A DNA stretch of 64,000 nucleotides from Paenibacillus illinoisensis NBRC 15959 (GTDB lineage Bacteria > Bacillota > Bacilli > Paenibacillales > Paenibacillaceae): assembly GCF_004000925.1 (NCBI RefSeq), contig NZ_BIME01000001.1, positions 372,001 to 436,000 on the forward strand. The letters are read 5' to 3'. Under the pieces are notes generated by a model. It did no database searches and was not told the DNA's origin. It saw only the letters and a list, made by a program, of their open reading frames with translations. The translations under genes were made by a program, and so were the position numbers. Shown here piece after piece: positions 36,637 to 45,130 of the stretch; within the stretch, counting starts at the first letter, position 1; every line of letters starts with the position of its first letter.

Positions 36637-37608
36637 TTAACCAGTAATACTGCCAACCAGCGCTCCCTTGGTACTTCGACGATACAGGGCAAGCAATGTA
36701 ATAAATTCGGCTACGATTGAAGCTGCGTTAAGAGCAGTAACACGTGTGGGATCACGATCAGGCAACACCTCTACCAGATCACATCCGATAAGACGAATTC
36801 CTCCAAGACCTCGGATCATCTGAATTGCTTCATACGTTGTGAATCCTCCTACTTCTGGCGTGCCTGTCCCCGGAGCGAACACGGGGTCCAGAAAGTCAAT
36901 ATCGAAGGTCAGGAATACGGGCGTATCACCCACACGGTCCTTGACTCGCTGGCACAACAACTCGGGACCAAGCTTTTTGACATCATCTGTTGTGAGCAGA
37001 TCGAATCCAAGTTCCCTGGTTTCTTCATAATGTGTCAAACTGGAATGTCCCCTCATCCCCATCTGAATCGAGGTTTCAGCATTGATCCAGCCTTCTTTTA
37101 CCCCATGATAAAACATATTTCCGTGTGAATATTTGCGAATCTCGTCCATGGGCTCCCACGCATCGGAATGAGAATCGAAATGCACAAGGCTGATCGGGCC
37201 ATACTGCTCTGCTGCTGCTTTTATGTGAGGATAAGATATGGAGTGATCTCCACCCAAAATGATAGGCACGATTCCACTTGCATAAATGGGTGCTAACTGC
37301 TGCTGCACCGTTTCATACGTCTGTTCAATGTATCCTGGATATATGGATAAATCACCATAATCAATGCCTGATAAGTATTCACTACTATCAATGCCTTGAG
37401 CAGGGTTGGTTGTTCTGATCCGCTGTGACATTTCCCTTATTGCCGACGGTCCAAATCGGGTGCCTACTGCATATCCGGCCCCTGTATCAAATGGATTGCC
37501 GATAATGGCATAATCAACGTTCTCCAATGTCTGAATATGGGGTAAATGCATGAACGTGCGTACCCCTGCAAAGGCTGGTTTTCCTCTTTCCAATAAGGGA
37601 CGATACAT
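36637..37608 (-). CDS. Ureohydrolase (agmatinase/arginase family) 2
   Basis: 323 residues from ATG 37608, which follows AAAGGAG and aligns with the start of paralogue 1 (MYRPLLERGKPAFAGVRTFMHLP versus MKYRPQIDMGKPLYSG). An open frame extends 29 codons upstream but only through the leader terminator, so it is not coding. Metal ligands are complete: ILGGDHSISY, HFDSHSD, FDIDFLDP. It is a single gene with its own promoter and leader, ended by a terminator shared with the ANTAR gene. The two paralogues may act on different guanidino substrates. Confidence 0.9.
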   Translation of the reverse strand: MYRPLLERGKPAFAGVRTFMHLPHIQTLENVDYAIIGNPFDTGAGYAVGTRFGPSAIREMSQRIRTTNPAQGIDSSEYLSGIDYGDLSIYPGYIEQTYETVQQQLAPIYASGIVPIILGGDHSISYPHIKAAAEQYGPISLVHFDSHSDAWEPMDEIRKYSHGNMFYHGVKEGWINAETSIQMGMRGHSSLTHYEETRELGFDLLTTDDVKKLGPELLCQRVKDRVGDTPVFLTFDIDFLDPVFAPGTGTPEVGGFTTYEAIQMIRGLGGIRLIGCDLVEVLPDRDPTRVTALNAASIVAEFITLLALYRRSTKGALVGSITG

Positions 37609-37642
37609 GAGCAACACTCCTTTGTTTTTTTGCATACAAAAA

Positions 37643-37741
37643 CAAAAAAACCGCTCCCTTATCCATGATAAGTTAGCGGCTCTATTGCCGATCAAGTGCC
37701 GATTCGTTCAGAAATGACACTTGAATATATGCATTTGTTAT
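37643..37741 (-). promoter_or_regulatory. Leader attenuator of ureohydrolase 2
   Basis: Predicted transcript start near 37741. The minus-strand RNA holds TGCATA (37728-37733) at the same distance from the start as in leader 1. Then come P1 closed by TCAAGTG/CACTTGA (37692-37724), P2 CGGC-AATAGA-GCCG (37677-37690, six-base loop) and a terminator (CCGCT..CTTATC/GATAAG..AGCGG, 37651-37679, then seven T). P2 overlaps the upstream terminator arm by three bases. The shared GGCAA(T)AGAG segment matches leader 1. Confidence 0.65.
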
Positions 37742-37747
37742 GGGTGT

Positions 37748-37776
37748 AATATAGCAAATTATGTTATCAGCGTCAA
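37748..37776 (-). promoter_or_regulatory. Sigma-A promoter of ureohydrolase 2
   Basis: On the minus strand TTGACG (37771-37776), 17 bp, TATATT (37748-37753). It lies in the gap after the hybrid kinase stop, so ureohydrolase 2 has its own transcript. Confidence 0.85.
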
Positions 37777-37793
37777 CCTTTTCTTTTACGAGG

Positions 37794-40427
37794 TCAATGA
37801 TGGATTTGTTTCTTGTGATAATACCTCTCCATCACTTGCACGATGGACTCGCTCTTAATAGGTTTGCTTACATAATCATCCATGCCCGCCTTCAAGCATT
37901 TATCCCTATCGCCCCGGACGGCATTTGCCGTAACCGCAACAATATATGGACATGCTTCGGGGTCCGAAAGTTCCTTAATCGCTCTAGTGGCTTCAAATCC
38001 GTCAAGCCGCGGCATATGCACATCCATAAAAACAATATCATATGCATTACGTTTGACCTTCTCAACAGCCTCCACACCATCTGCCACACGATCTACAAAA
38101 TGTCCCTTTTTCTCAACCATCCGGCTAAGGACAAGCAAATTAACCTCATTGTCTTCCGCAATCAGAATGCGCAGAGGTGTACTTCTGTTCTTTTTCTGCT
38201 GTTCATCAAACTGGTTGCTACCTTCATCATTATTTAATTTGAAGGAAGCCGTAAATATAAAGGTTGTACCTGGTTCATCCGATTCCTCGATCCATATATC
38301 GCCCTGCATGAGCTCTACCAGCTTCTTACTAATGGCTAACCCCAGACCAGTCCCTTGAGGTTTACGGGTCATAAAGTTTTCTAACTGATAGAACGGCTCA
38401 AACAATTGTTGTCTTTTCTCAGCAGGTATCCCTATGCCCGAATCCTTCACCTTAAAATGCAGAAGGATGTTATTGCTGCACTGCTCCTTAACTCCGACTT
38501 CAATTGCCACACTGCCTTCTGGCGTAAATTTGACCGCATTGCCAATAATGTTGGTAAGTACTTGTTTCAAACGGTAAGCATCGCCATAGAGCGGAGTCGG
38601 TATGGCCTCATCCAGACATAAACGAATATCCAGCTCCTTTTCACGAGCCAGTGGTTTCACAATTTGCACGGTCTCTGTCACGATTTCCCCAACATCAAAA
38701 GGATCATCTACCAGATCCGTTTTACCTGACTCTATTTTCGAGAAATCCAGGATATCATTAATGATGGCCAGCAAGGAATCTCCACTCTTCTGAATAATTT
38801 GAATATATTCCTTTTGCTCCTCACTAAGTCCCGGCGTATCCAGAAGCAGGTCTGTCATCCCGATAACACCGTTCATGGGTGTGCGAATTTCATGGCTCAT
38901 CATTGCCAAAAATTCACTTTTGGCCTTGTTCATTCTCTCCGCAGTCTCTTTGGCCACAAGCAGCTTCTTCTGTTCCGTAATATCCTTTGCAATCAGATAG
39001 AATCCGACATTGGTCTTGTTGATGATGATCGGAGCAAGTGTAGCCAACACTTCTGTCTCACTGCCATCCGTGTGACGAACGGCGTTAATTTCCTTCTCAG
39101 CCAATTCGTAGTTGCTGCGCAGGATCATTCCCAGATTGACAGCTCCGATGAATCTGCTAATACTCGTGCCGATCATGTCTGACACAGGACAACCTGTCAT
39201 CTTCACCGCTACAGGGTTGGCATTCATGATGTTGCCGTCCATGTTAAACGAGATAATGGCGTCATGATTATATTTTTTAAGTGAAGTGTAACGTTCCACG
39301 GATTCCTGCAGTTTAAATTCAATGAGTTTCCGTTCGGTGATGTCCTGCAATGTTCCGTTCAATTGTACTGGCTGGTGATGTTCATCAAACGTAATCAGCC
39401 CGCGCAAATGAAGATATTTCTCACTCCCATCAGAGCGTATATGTTTGTATTCGAAATCAAGCGGTTCTCCTTGCTTCGTGCCTCTGATTTTTTCTTGCAA
39501 GGATGCTGCATCCGCGGGATTCATCACCCGAAGAACATCCCTTGCCCGGTAGCGTTTGTGTGTGCGCTCGAGCTCGAAAATTTCAAGTACCTGATCTGAA
39601 GTGGCGATTTGGTCATTGACCATGTCCCATTCCCAACTACCAATCATCGCAATGCGCTCAGCCTCTGCACTGATCTCTTCATGTTTCTTTCGCTCAGATA
39701 TGTCTCGTCCAATGGTAAGTATCTGCCGTTCTTGCTCGGCATCCCCAATAATCTTGTATGTGGTCTCGAACCATAGATAATGTCCATCTTTATGGCGAAC
39801 TCTGATATTCAGCATATTTCCGGTAGTCAAGTCCATCTGTGAGATCTGTTCCAAATCAAACGGATGGAAATAGGCATTGTTATTCTGGCCGATAATGTCC
39901 TCTGGAGAGTAACCCAGCAGATCGCGAACCGAAGGTGAGCAGAACCTACAAACCCCATCGAGATTGGCGATGTAGATAATCTCCTGTGCATTATCCGAAA
40001 TCAGTTTGAACATCTCTTCACTGTGCAGGAGTTTTTGTTCGGACAACTTCCGATCTGTGATATCTACAATATGACAAATGAAATAAAGCGGCTCATCTGT
40101 ACTTTCATCCCGAGCCAAGGCTATATGCAATGAAATCCAGAGTACGTCACCATTTTTTTTGATGTAGCGCTTTTCGTACGTATACTCTTTCGATCTGCCT
40201 TCAAACAAATCACAAGCATAGACTACATCCTGCGGGCAGTCATTCGGATGTGTAATATCCTGGTAGCTGAGATTCATGAGTTCCTCACTGGTATAGCCCA
40301 TCATGCAGCAAAATGCAGGGTTTACTTTCATCCATTGACCTGAAGGAGCCACGAGTGCAATTCCGATAGGTGCTTGGTTATAAATCTGCTCGAACAATTC
40401 GTGATGGTCAACCTTTTGAACCTGCAT
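37794..40427 (-). CDS. Hybrid sensor histidine kinase with four PAS domains and receiver
   Basis: 877 residues, no membrane helix. Four PAS domains (about 10-120, 130-245, 250-375, 380-490), each with PAC-type ends such as DITDRKLSEQK and GRDISERKKHEE, are followed by HisKA (FLAMMSHEIRTPMNGVIG near 515), an ATPase (N-box NIIGNAVKFTPEG and DSGIGIP, GTGLGLAISKKL) and a C-terminal receiver with FMDVHMPRLDG. Start ATG 40427 lies 8 bases after AAAGGAG. A cytoplasmic sensor of redox, ligand or energy state is likely. It directly precedes ureohydrolase 2 and is a candidate sensor for that locus, but no direct link is shown. Confidence 0.92.
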   Translation of the reverse strand: MQVQKVDHHELFEQIYNQAPIGIALVAPSGQWMKVNPAFCCMMGYTSEELMNLSYQDITHPNDCPQDVVYACDLFEGRSKEYTYEKRYIKKNGDVLWISLHIALARDESTDEPLYFICHIVDITDRKLSEQKLLHSEEMFKLISDNAQEIIYIANLDGVCRFCSPSVRDLLGYSPEDIIGQNNNAYFHPFDLEQISQMDLTTGNMLNIRVRHKDGHYLWFETTYKIIGDAEQERQILTIGRDISERKKHEEISAEAERIAMIGSWEWDMVNDQIATSDQVLEIFELERTHKRYRARDVLRVMNPADAASLQEKIRGTKQGEPLDFEYKHIRSDGSEKYLHLRGLITFDEHHQPVQLNGTLQDITERKLIEFKLQESVERYTSLKKYNHDAIISFNMDGNIMNANPVAVKMTGCPVSDMIGTSISRFIGAVNLGMILRSNYELAEKEINAVRHTDGSETEVLATLAPIIINKTNVGFYLIAKDITEQKKLLVAKETAERMNKAKSEFLAMMSHEIRTPMNGVIGMTDLLLDTPGLSEEQKEYIQIIQKSGDSLLAIINDILDFSKIESGKTDLVDDPFDVGEIVTETVQIVKPLAREKELDIRLCLDEAIPTPLYGDAYRLKQVLTNIIGNAVKFTPEGSVAIEVGVKEQCSNNILLHFKVKDSGIGIPAEKRQQLFEPFYQLENFMTRKPQGTGLGLAISKKLVELMQGDIWIEESDEPGTTFIFTASFKLNNDEGSNQFDEQQKKNRSTPLRILIAEDNEVNLLVLSRMVEKKGHFVDRVADGVEAVEKVKRNAYDIVFMDVHMPRLDGFEATRAIKELSDPEACPYIVAVTANAVRGDRDKCLKAGMDDYVSKPIKSESIVQVMERYYHKKQIHH

Positions 40428-40553
40428 TTTAAGATCTCCTTTTTGAAGTATATACTCATGCAATAGATTGTCGAAATTTCAAATATTGCTTCATCTTGTC
40501 CGTTCCGAAAGGAATAGTCGTTTTAGAACCATAATAACTGCTTAGTACCCCGT

Positions 40554-40582
40554 ATTATAGCGATTGAAACATCTGTTTCCAA
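40554..40582 (-). promoter_or_regulatory. Probable promoter of the hybrid kinase
   Basis: On the minus strand TTGGAA, 17 bp, TATAAT (40554-40559), 127 bp upstream of the kinase start. Confidence 0.6.
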
Positions 40583-40700
40583 GAGATTTGTGTCTTTTAA
40601 ACGGAAACAAGGCCTGGATCCCATTGACATGGAACTCCCGACCTTTGTCGCTTATGTTCATTATAAGTCATATGTTGCACGAAATGGCGAGTAAAATCTG

Positions 40701-43085
40701 TCAGCGCTCACGCCCAACAATGTAATCCAACAAATGTTTCAAAAAAGGGATATGCTTCGGCATTTCGGCAAGTGCATCCGTTGCGAGACAATAATGTTCC
40801 CACATTGCTTTTTTCGCTCCATCCTCCCCAAGGATGGAAACGAAGGTTGAATTGTTGTTGCGGACATCCTGCCCGGCTGGTTTGCCAAGCACCAGGTCAT
40901 TCCCGTCCAGATCCAGCAGATCATCCTTGATTTGAAAAGCGATACCCGCATGGTAGGCAAATGTCTTCAAGGAAGAAATTTCAGAATCCTTAACCTGTGC
41001 CAGAATAGCAGGCATGACAAGCGCCGCTTCAAAGGCAATCCCTGTTTTGTAGAAACAGATCGTGTTCAGCTGATCCAACGTCAGCGCTTTTCCTTTGGCG
41101 TTCAGGTCCATCGCCTGCCCCATACACATGTCTTCTGCTTTTTCAGCCGAATATCGGATCAAGGTTAGCACCGTTGCAGCATCGAATTGACTAAGCGAGG
41201 ATTGTTCTCCAATGGCTTTCTGGATCAGAAAAAGGCCTGTTAATTCAGCTGTAGCGCTGTTATGCACCTGATGCAAGGTTGAACGCCCCCGCCTGGTTGA
41301 AGCATTATCCTGCGTTGGCAGATCATCGAAAATGAGGGAAGCGGTATGCATATACTCCAGTGACCTTAATAGCGGAACGATCGATGCTTCTGTCAGCCCA
41401 TACTCTCGCACACCCATAACCCAGGTTAAGATCGGCCTCAGCCGTTTGCCGCTCCCCTGCAGGCTGTAATTGGCTGCATCAATCAGCGTTTCTCTCATTT
41501 CCGGAATTGCATTTGGTTTGGATATTTGAACTTCCATGTTAATCCGTTCACGAACGTTTCGAACCGTTTGAATAAAATCTTCTTTTTCCTTTTTGTCGTT
41601 CTTCAGATGGACAATAACCTGATCCCTGAGCAATTTATCGAGAAAGTCCACGTCATCCACTTTTCCAACCATTCGTTGAATGAGATCGTTAAATTCAGGC
41701 TGACCCGAAGCAAAGATGTCCATAATTTCATTATATTTCGCTGGTCCCAGTCGTTCCCTGCTGCGCTTGAGGCCATTGATCGCACGATCCAATATGACCT
41801 CACGTGTCATGGCATCCGAGTCATACACGCTATGGATCAAATGAGAGATCACTGTCCAATAGAGCTCATATGGATTAATTAAGTCAGGACGCAGATCCCG
41901 GTATTTCAAATAATACGTGTACGGAGTCACTGCCCCCTCTTCCAAATCATCAAACATATCTGCAAAATCATCTGCCAGTTGATTGTAAATTCCATAATAG
42001 AACGTGCGGAGATCAAAGCCTTCATCCTCCGAAGCGCTCAGAACGGAACGAACAATCAGCCTGGATGAAGATGACTTGATAATAATCGGGATATAGAGCT
42101 CTTCATTGGTATAGTTCGCATTGGTGAGTTTCTTCGCCCGGTCCAGCTCTTGGGATTGAAAAAACACATAAGATTGCTCGAAAAAGGTTCGCTGCATCTC
42201 AGGTCGCTGGTAATTCTTGATGTATTCAAATGCCTCACGCAGCTCTGAGTGAACATAGCGAATGACTTCCTCATTGTCTCCGTTCCACTCGCCAATGTCA
42301 GGTACAATTCCTGTAAGCAGAGCCTTTCGAATCAGGAGGGAATACTGTTCTTTCTCCTGGGAAGTCAGGGCCTGTGAATCCAACAGATCGTCTATAAATG
42401 GATAGGTTAACCCGTAAGAATACCCCAATCTGATGGCTGCATCAAATCTCTTCGAACGCTCCGGAATTGGCGTCGTCTCATCCAATTCATCATTCACATG
42501 CAGAACAACGCCAAGAATGATCTTAATCAGCTTGCGTTGTGCCTGCTCTGCGTCCAACTCCTTCGGAATATTTGAAGCGACGTTTTCAAGTTTCTGAATC
42601 AGCCAGATAACGGCAGTCTCCACGTTTTCCTTCTGAGCCCAGCGATACAATGCCGCCAGGCTGATAAAATCGGGCTGGCCCTGTCGTTTCGCTCCACCCT
42701 TACGCATGAAGTATTTCTTCGTATCCTGCACAACCCGCTGAATACGTGCCTGCGTCTCGGGGGTATCCAGCGCCTTGCCCAGATCTCTCATATAAATATA
42801 GGAAATACTGCGATCGAGGTACTCATCGAGTTTGCCGGTCACGTTCAACCAGTGGATATATCTATATACATCCCGCGAATCGGGTTTTCTTGCGGTTCGT
42901 GATATCCAGGGTAACCATGAGAATCGATGAATATGTTTCTTTTGCCATACATGAAAATCCTGCTTTAGAACGTTTGTATATGTGTTATTTATTAGCTGGT
43001 TATGAAGGGAAGCAAAGTACTGGGCTGCCTTATGCTCGGCTAACTGATATCCTGCTTCGGCATGATCTATAAGTGCGTTATTCAT
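40701..43085 (-). CDS. Two-part prenyl synthase: C-terminal polyprenyl synthase with N-terminal terpene-synthase-like half
   Basis: 794 residues, more than twice a normal prenyl synthase (about 300). The C-terminal 300 residues are a trans-isoprenyl diphosphate synthase: GSGKRLRPIL, first acidic motif DDLPTQDN with RRGRSTLH (near 586), second FQIKDDLLDLDG (near 721). The N-terminal half is less familiar but has its own acidic pair: YPFIDDLLDSQ near 233 and LADDFADMFDDLEEG near 376, spaced about 143 residues, like the two metal sites of a class I terpene synthase or a second prenyl synthase. ATG 43085 follows GAGG. It appears to be transcribed alone. Confidence 0.8.
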   Translation of the reverse strand: MNNALIDHAEAGYQLAEHKAAQYFASLHNQLINNTYTNVLKQDFHVWQKKHIHRFSWLPWISRTARKPDSRDVYRYIHWLNVTGKLDEYLDRSISYIYMRDLGKALDTPETQARIQRVVQDTKKYFMRKGGAKRQGQPDFISLAALYRWAQKENVETAVIWLIQKLENVASNIPKELDAEQAQRKLIKIILGVVLHVNDELDETTPIPERSKRFDAAIRLGYSYGLTYPFIDDLLDSQALTSQEKEQYSLLIRKALLTGIVPDIGEWNGDNEEVIRYVHSELREAFEYIKNYQRPEMQRTFFEQSYVFFQSQELDRAKKLTNANYTNEELYIPIIIKSSSSRLIVRSVLSASEDEGFDLRTFYYGIYNQLADDFADMFDDLEEGAVTPYTYYLKYRDLRPDLINPYELYWTVISHLIHSVYDSDAMTREVILDRAINGLKRSRERLGPAKYNEIMDIFASGQPEFNDLIQRMVGKVDDVDFLDKLLRDQVIVHLKNDKKEKEDFIQTVRNVRERINMEVQISKPNAIPEMRETLIDAANYSLQGSGKRLRPILTWVMGVREYGLTEASIVPLLRSLEYMHTASLIFDDLPTQDNASTRRGRSTLHQVHNSATAELTGLFLIQKAIGEQSSLSQFDAATVLTLIRYSAEKAEDMCMGQAMDLNAKGKALTLDQLNTICFYKTGIAFEAALVMPAILAQVKDSEISSLKTFAYHAGIAFQIKDDLLDLDGNDLVLGKPAGQDVRNNNSTFVSILGEDGAKKAMWEHYCLATDALAEMPKHIPFLKHLLDYIVGRER

Positions 43086-43151
43086 AGGATGGATACCTCA
43101 ACTTCTATTAATGTTAAACATGTATCCATGAGAGGAGATTGAGGGTGCTCC

Positions 43152-43244
43152 ATGGACGAAAACTGTTGTGAATTCATGCTGTATCAAATTCGCCAGCTCA
43201 TGTTCATAACCTTTATACGGCGCTTGAACCGTTTGGTTACGTAA
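43152..43244 (+). CDS. Possible 30-residue small protein
   Basis: ATG 43152 opens a 30-codon frame (begins MDENCCEFMLYQIRQL) behind GAGGGTG. It is rich in Cys, Met and Phe and ends in a basic stretch. It is divergent from the prenyl synthase gene. Short enough to be chance; I give it low weight. Confidence 0.2.
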   Translation: MDENCCEFMLYQIRQLMFITFIRRLNRLVT

Positions 43245-43274
43245 TCGTCACGGTCACTCCACTGATTCTTGTTT

Positions 43275-44072
43275 TTAAAGTATAGACGCCCACACTTTAA
43301 CGGCAGTAACAGCAATAAGAACAATTAAACCATAGCGAAGTACACTTACATTGATCATTGAACTGACCCTCGAGCCGAGTGATGCCCCTATCAGACTCCC
43401 TATAACGGTGTAGATGACTGGCTCAATCGGAATGCTTCCACCACTGACTTTCCCGATGACTCCACCAATTGCGGATATGAACACGATAGCCAGGGACGAG
43501 GCAATCGTCGTTCTCGTAGGAATACGAAGCACCGTCAGCATGATGGGAATCAGAATAAACGCACCGCCAGCGCCGACAATTCCCGAGACAACGCCCACGG
43601 CCAGAGCCGAACCTGCCGCAATCCATCGGTTAAATTCCACAACATCAGCAGAATCTTCTGTACCTCTTCCCGGAATCAACATGAGGATTATCGCGATAAC
43701 CGCCAATATGCCGTAAATCAGATTAATGACCTCTCCATCCAGATGGCCGGATATGATGCCTCCGATCAAGCTGCCGATGAGAATACTGATGCCCATGTAT
43801 ACCACGAGCGTCCTATTCACCAAAGCTTGCCCATCTCGGACCTTTCTCTTCTTTCTCTGAAATGCGACTACACCTGCCAATGAGGAAAAGAATACTTGGA
43901 ACATGCTAATGGAGGAAACCTCATGTGCAGTAAAAGGCTCAATACCCATAAGAGAGGGAACATACAGCAGCAGGGGGTAGTTAATAATAGCTCCACCAAT
44001 ACCCAGTAAACCGGAAAAGAAGGAACCGACCAGACCCAGTATAAACATGATGATAAAAAGCAGAACATCCAT
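43275..44072 (-). CDS. TauE/SafE-family permease (putative sulfite/organosulfur exporter)
   Basis: 265 residues with about eight membrane helices. The family repeats are visible as GLVGSFFSGLLGIGGAIINYPLLL near residue 12 and GVVSGIVGAGGAFILIPIML near 160. Members move sulfite, sulfoacetate or similar anions across the membrane. No sulfur gene adjoins, so the substrate is open. Start ATG follows AAAGGAAG. Confidence 0.9.
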   Translation of the reverse strand: MDVLLFIIMFILGLVGSFFSGLLGIGGAIINYPLLLYVPSLMGIEPFTAHEVSSISMFQVFFSSLAGVVAFQRKKRKVRDGQALVNRTLVVYMGISILIGSLIGGIISGHLDGEVINLIYGILAVIAIILMLIPGRGTEDSADVVEFNRWIAAGSALAVGVVSGIVGAGGAFILIPIMLTVLRIPTRTTIASSLAIVFISAIGGVIGKVSGGSIPIEPVIYTVIGSLIGASLGSRVSSMINVSVLRYGLIVLIAVTAVKVWASIL

Positions 44073-44186
44073 CGGTAATTCTTCCTTTCTTGCGCTTGAA
44101 AAACCTTGTCAAAAAACTGTATACGCGGCGATATTTATCGGCTATAATAAAAACCAAGTAAATTAATCAGAAATGAGTGATTAAGC

Positions 44187-44360
44187 ATGCTTAATCTGTT
44201 CAAGACTCTTTTTGAAAATAAATGTCCTCACTGCAGCGAAAAATTGCATGTATGCAGTGATTCACTCTGCGCCACCAAGACCTGCAGCCAGTGCAATTAT
44301 AAGGAAGAAAGCTACGGCTCTCTCGGTGTACGCATTGTGTATGACACCACCACAAAATGA
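44187..44360 (+). CDS. Small zinc-ribbon protein, 57 residues
   Basis: A frame of 58 codons encodes MLNLFKTLFENKCPHCSEKL, continuing HVCSDSLCATKTCSQCNYKEES. CPHC and CSQC are spaced about 20 residues apart, as in a zinc ribbon, with two further Cys between. It is divergent from the TauE/SafE gene by 114 bp and followed by a terminator 100 bp downstream. A weak purine-rich site (GAGTGA) precedes the ATG, and a TATAAT lies about 40 bp upstream. Function unknown; nucleic-acid or metal binding is typical of such folds. Confidence 0.6.
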   Translation: MLNLFKTLFENKCPHCSEKLHVCSDSLCATKTCSQCNYKEESYGSLGVRIVYDTTTK

Positions 44361-44460
44361 TAAAAAATATTCCTGCTCATTGTACCACGTCTCCGCTGGC
44401 TCGATAAGCGGTAAGCCCTGAGAGCGGTTGAAATTGAATATTCCAACATGTAGAAATATA

Positions 44461-44502
44461 AAAAAAGGTGCTAAACGAATTACATCGTTTGGCACCTTTT
44501 TT
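44461..44502. terminator. Bidirectional terminator
   Basis: AAAAAAGGTGCTAAACGA pairs with TCGTTTGGCACCTTTTTT around a short loop, with A and T runs on both sides. It is shared by the zinc-ribbon gene and the convergent lipoprotein gene. Confidence 0.9.
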
Positions 44503-44523
44503 ACTTCATATTCGAAATTTGGT

Positions 44524-45000
44524 TCATTCATTCCCTAATCCGCTCAACGGATCTTTTAGACTGTTGATATTATTGATCAGATCCGGGATTCCTGTCTTTT
44601 CCCAGTTTTCTGCAGTAAATTCTTGCTCTGCTATGGTGGTCTCGAATTGATCCACAACTTCGGTTAACTGATTGTTATAACTGACCAAATTTTCATGGAT
44701 GCTCTCACCGATGGCCGGAGCCGTAAGCTGGGAGAATTCACTTGCTTCCGCTTGAATCTGATCAATTTTCGTTTGAATCTGCTCGGTGATCTGGGGATTG
44801 TTGACGGCATCCGATGCGAGCTGCTGGAGATCCGCGCCAGCACTGGATATTTGCTCGATATAGTCCGTTGCTCCGCTAACGTAGTTTAAACTTTCGTTTG
44901 CCTGCTCCACAACAGAACAAGCCGAGATGACAAAAATACTTGCAGTAATAAAGCCTGTCATGATCAGTGTTTGCTTTCGTTTACGAAATATCATGAGCAT
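44524..45000 (-). CDS. Small lipoprotein, possibly DUF6376-like
   Basis: 158 residues. A lipoprotein signal ends in FVISACSVVEQ (Cys near 28). The rest is mostly helical, with regular polar repeats such as QIQTKIDQIQAEASEF and NENLVSYNNQL-type heptads, suggesting an extracellular coiled-coil bundle. It resembles short Bacillus lipoproteins of unknown role; the family assignment is tentative. Convergent with the zinc-ribbon gene. Confidence 0.8.
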   Translation of the reverse strand: MLMIFRKRKQTLIMTGFITASIFVISACSVVEQANESLNYVSGATDYIEQISSAGADLQQLASDAVNNPQITEQIQTKIDQIQAEASEFSQLTAPAIGESIHENLVSYNNQLTEVVDQFETTIAEQEFTAENWEKTGIPDLINNINSLKDPLSGLGNE

Positions 45001-45130
45001 CTTCCCTTCCTTGTATCAGAAGTTATTTACTTAATTGAATGATAGCTGTTCCGGATACCCGAATGCAAATTGGTCTGCACTCATAGGATTGAACATGTAT
45101 AATGGAAGAATCACACGGTAAAGGGATGTC

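Noticed and set aside
37609..37695. A 29-codon N-terminal extension of ureohydrolase 2
   Set aside because: It runs through the leader terminator and P2 hairpin. The ATG at 37608 has a good ribosome site and aligns with the paralogue's start.
35723..37741. Assignment of the ureohydrolase leaders to guanidine riboswitch classes I-III
   Set aside because: I do not find the conserved guanidine-I core, nor the paired ACGR-loop hairpins of class II. Class IV cannot be excluded by eye, so I left the leaders unassigned with ANTAR control as the favoured idea.
44262..44531. An 89-codon minus-strand frame across the zinc-ribbon gene and terminator
   Set aside because: It reads through the shared terminator and is opposite the cysteine-rich gene; no start signals.
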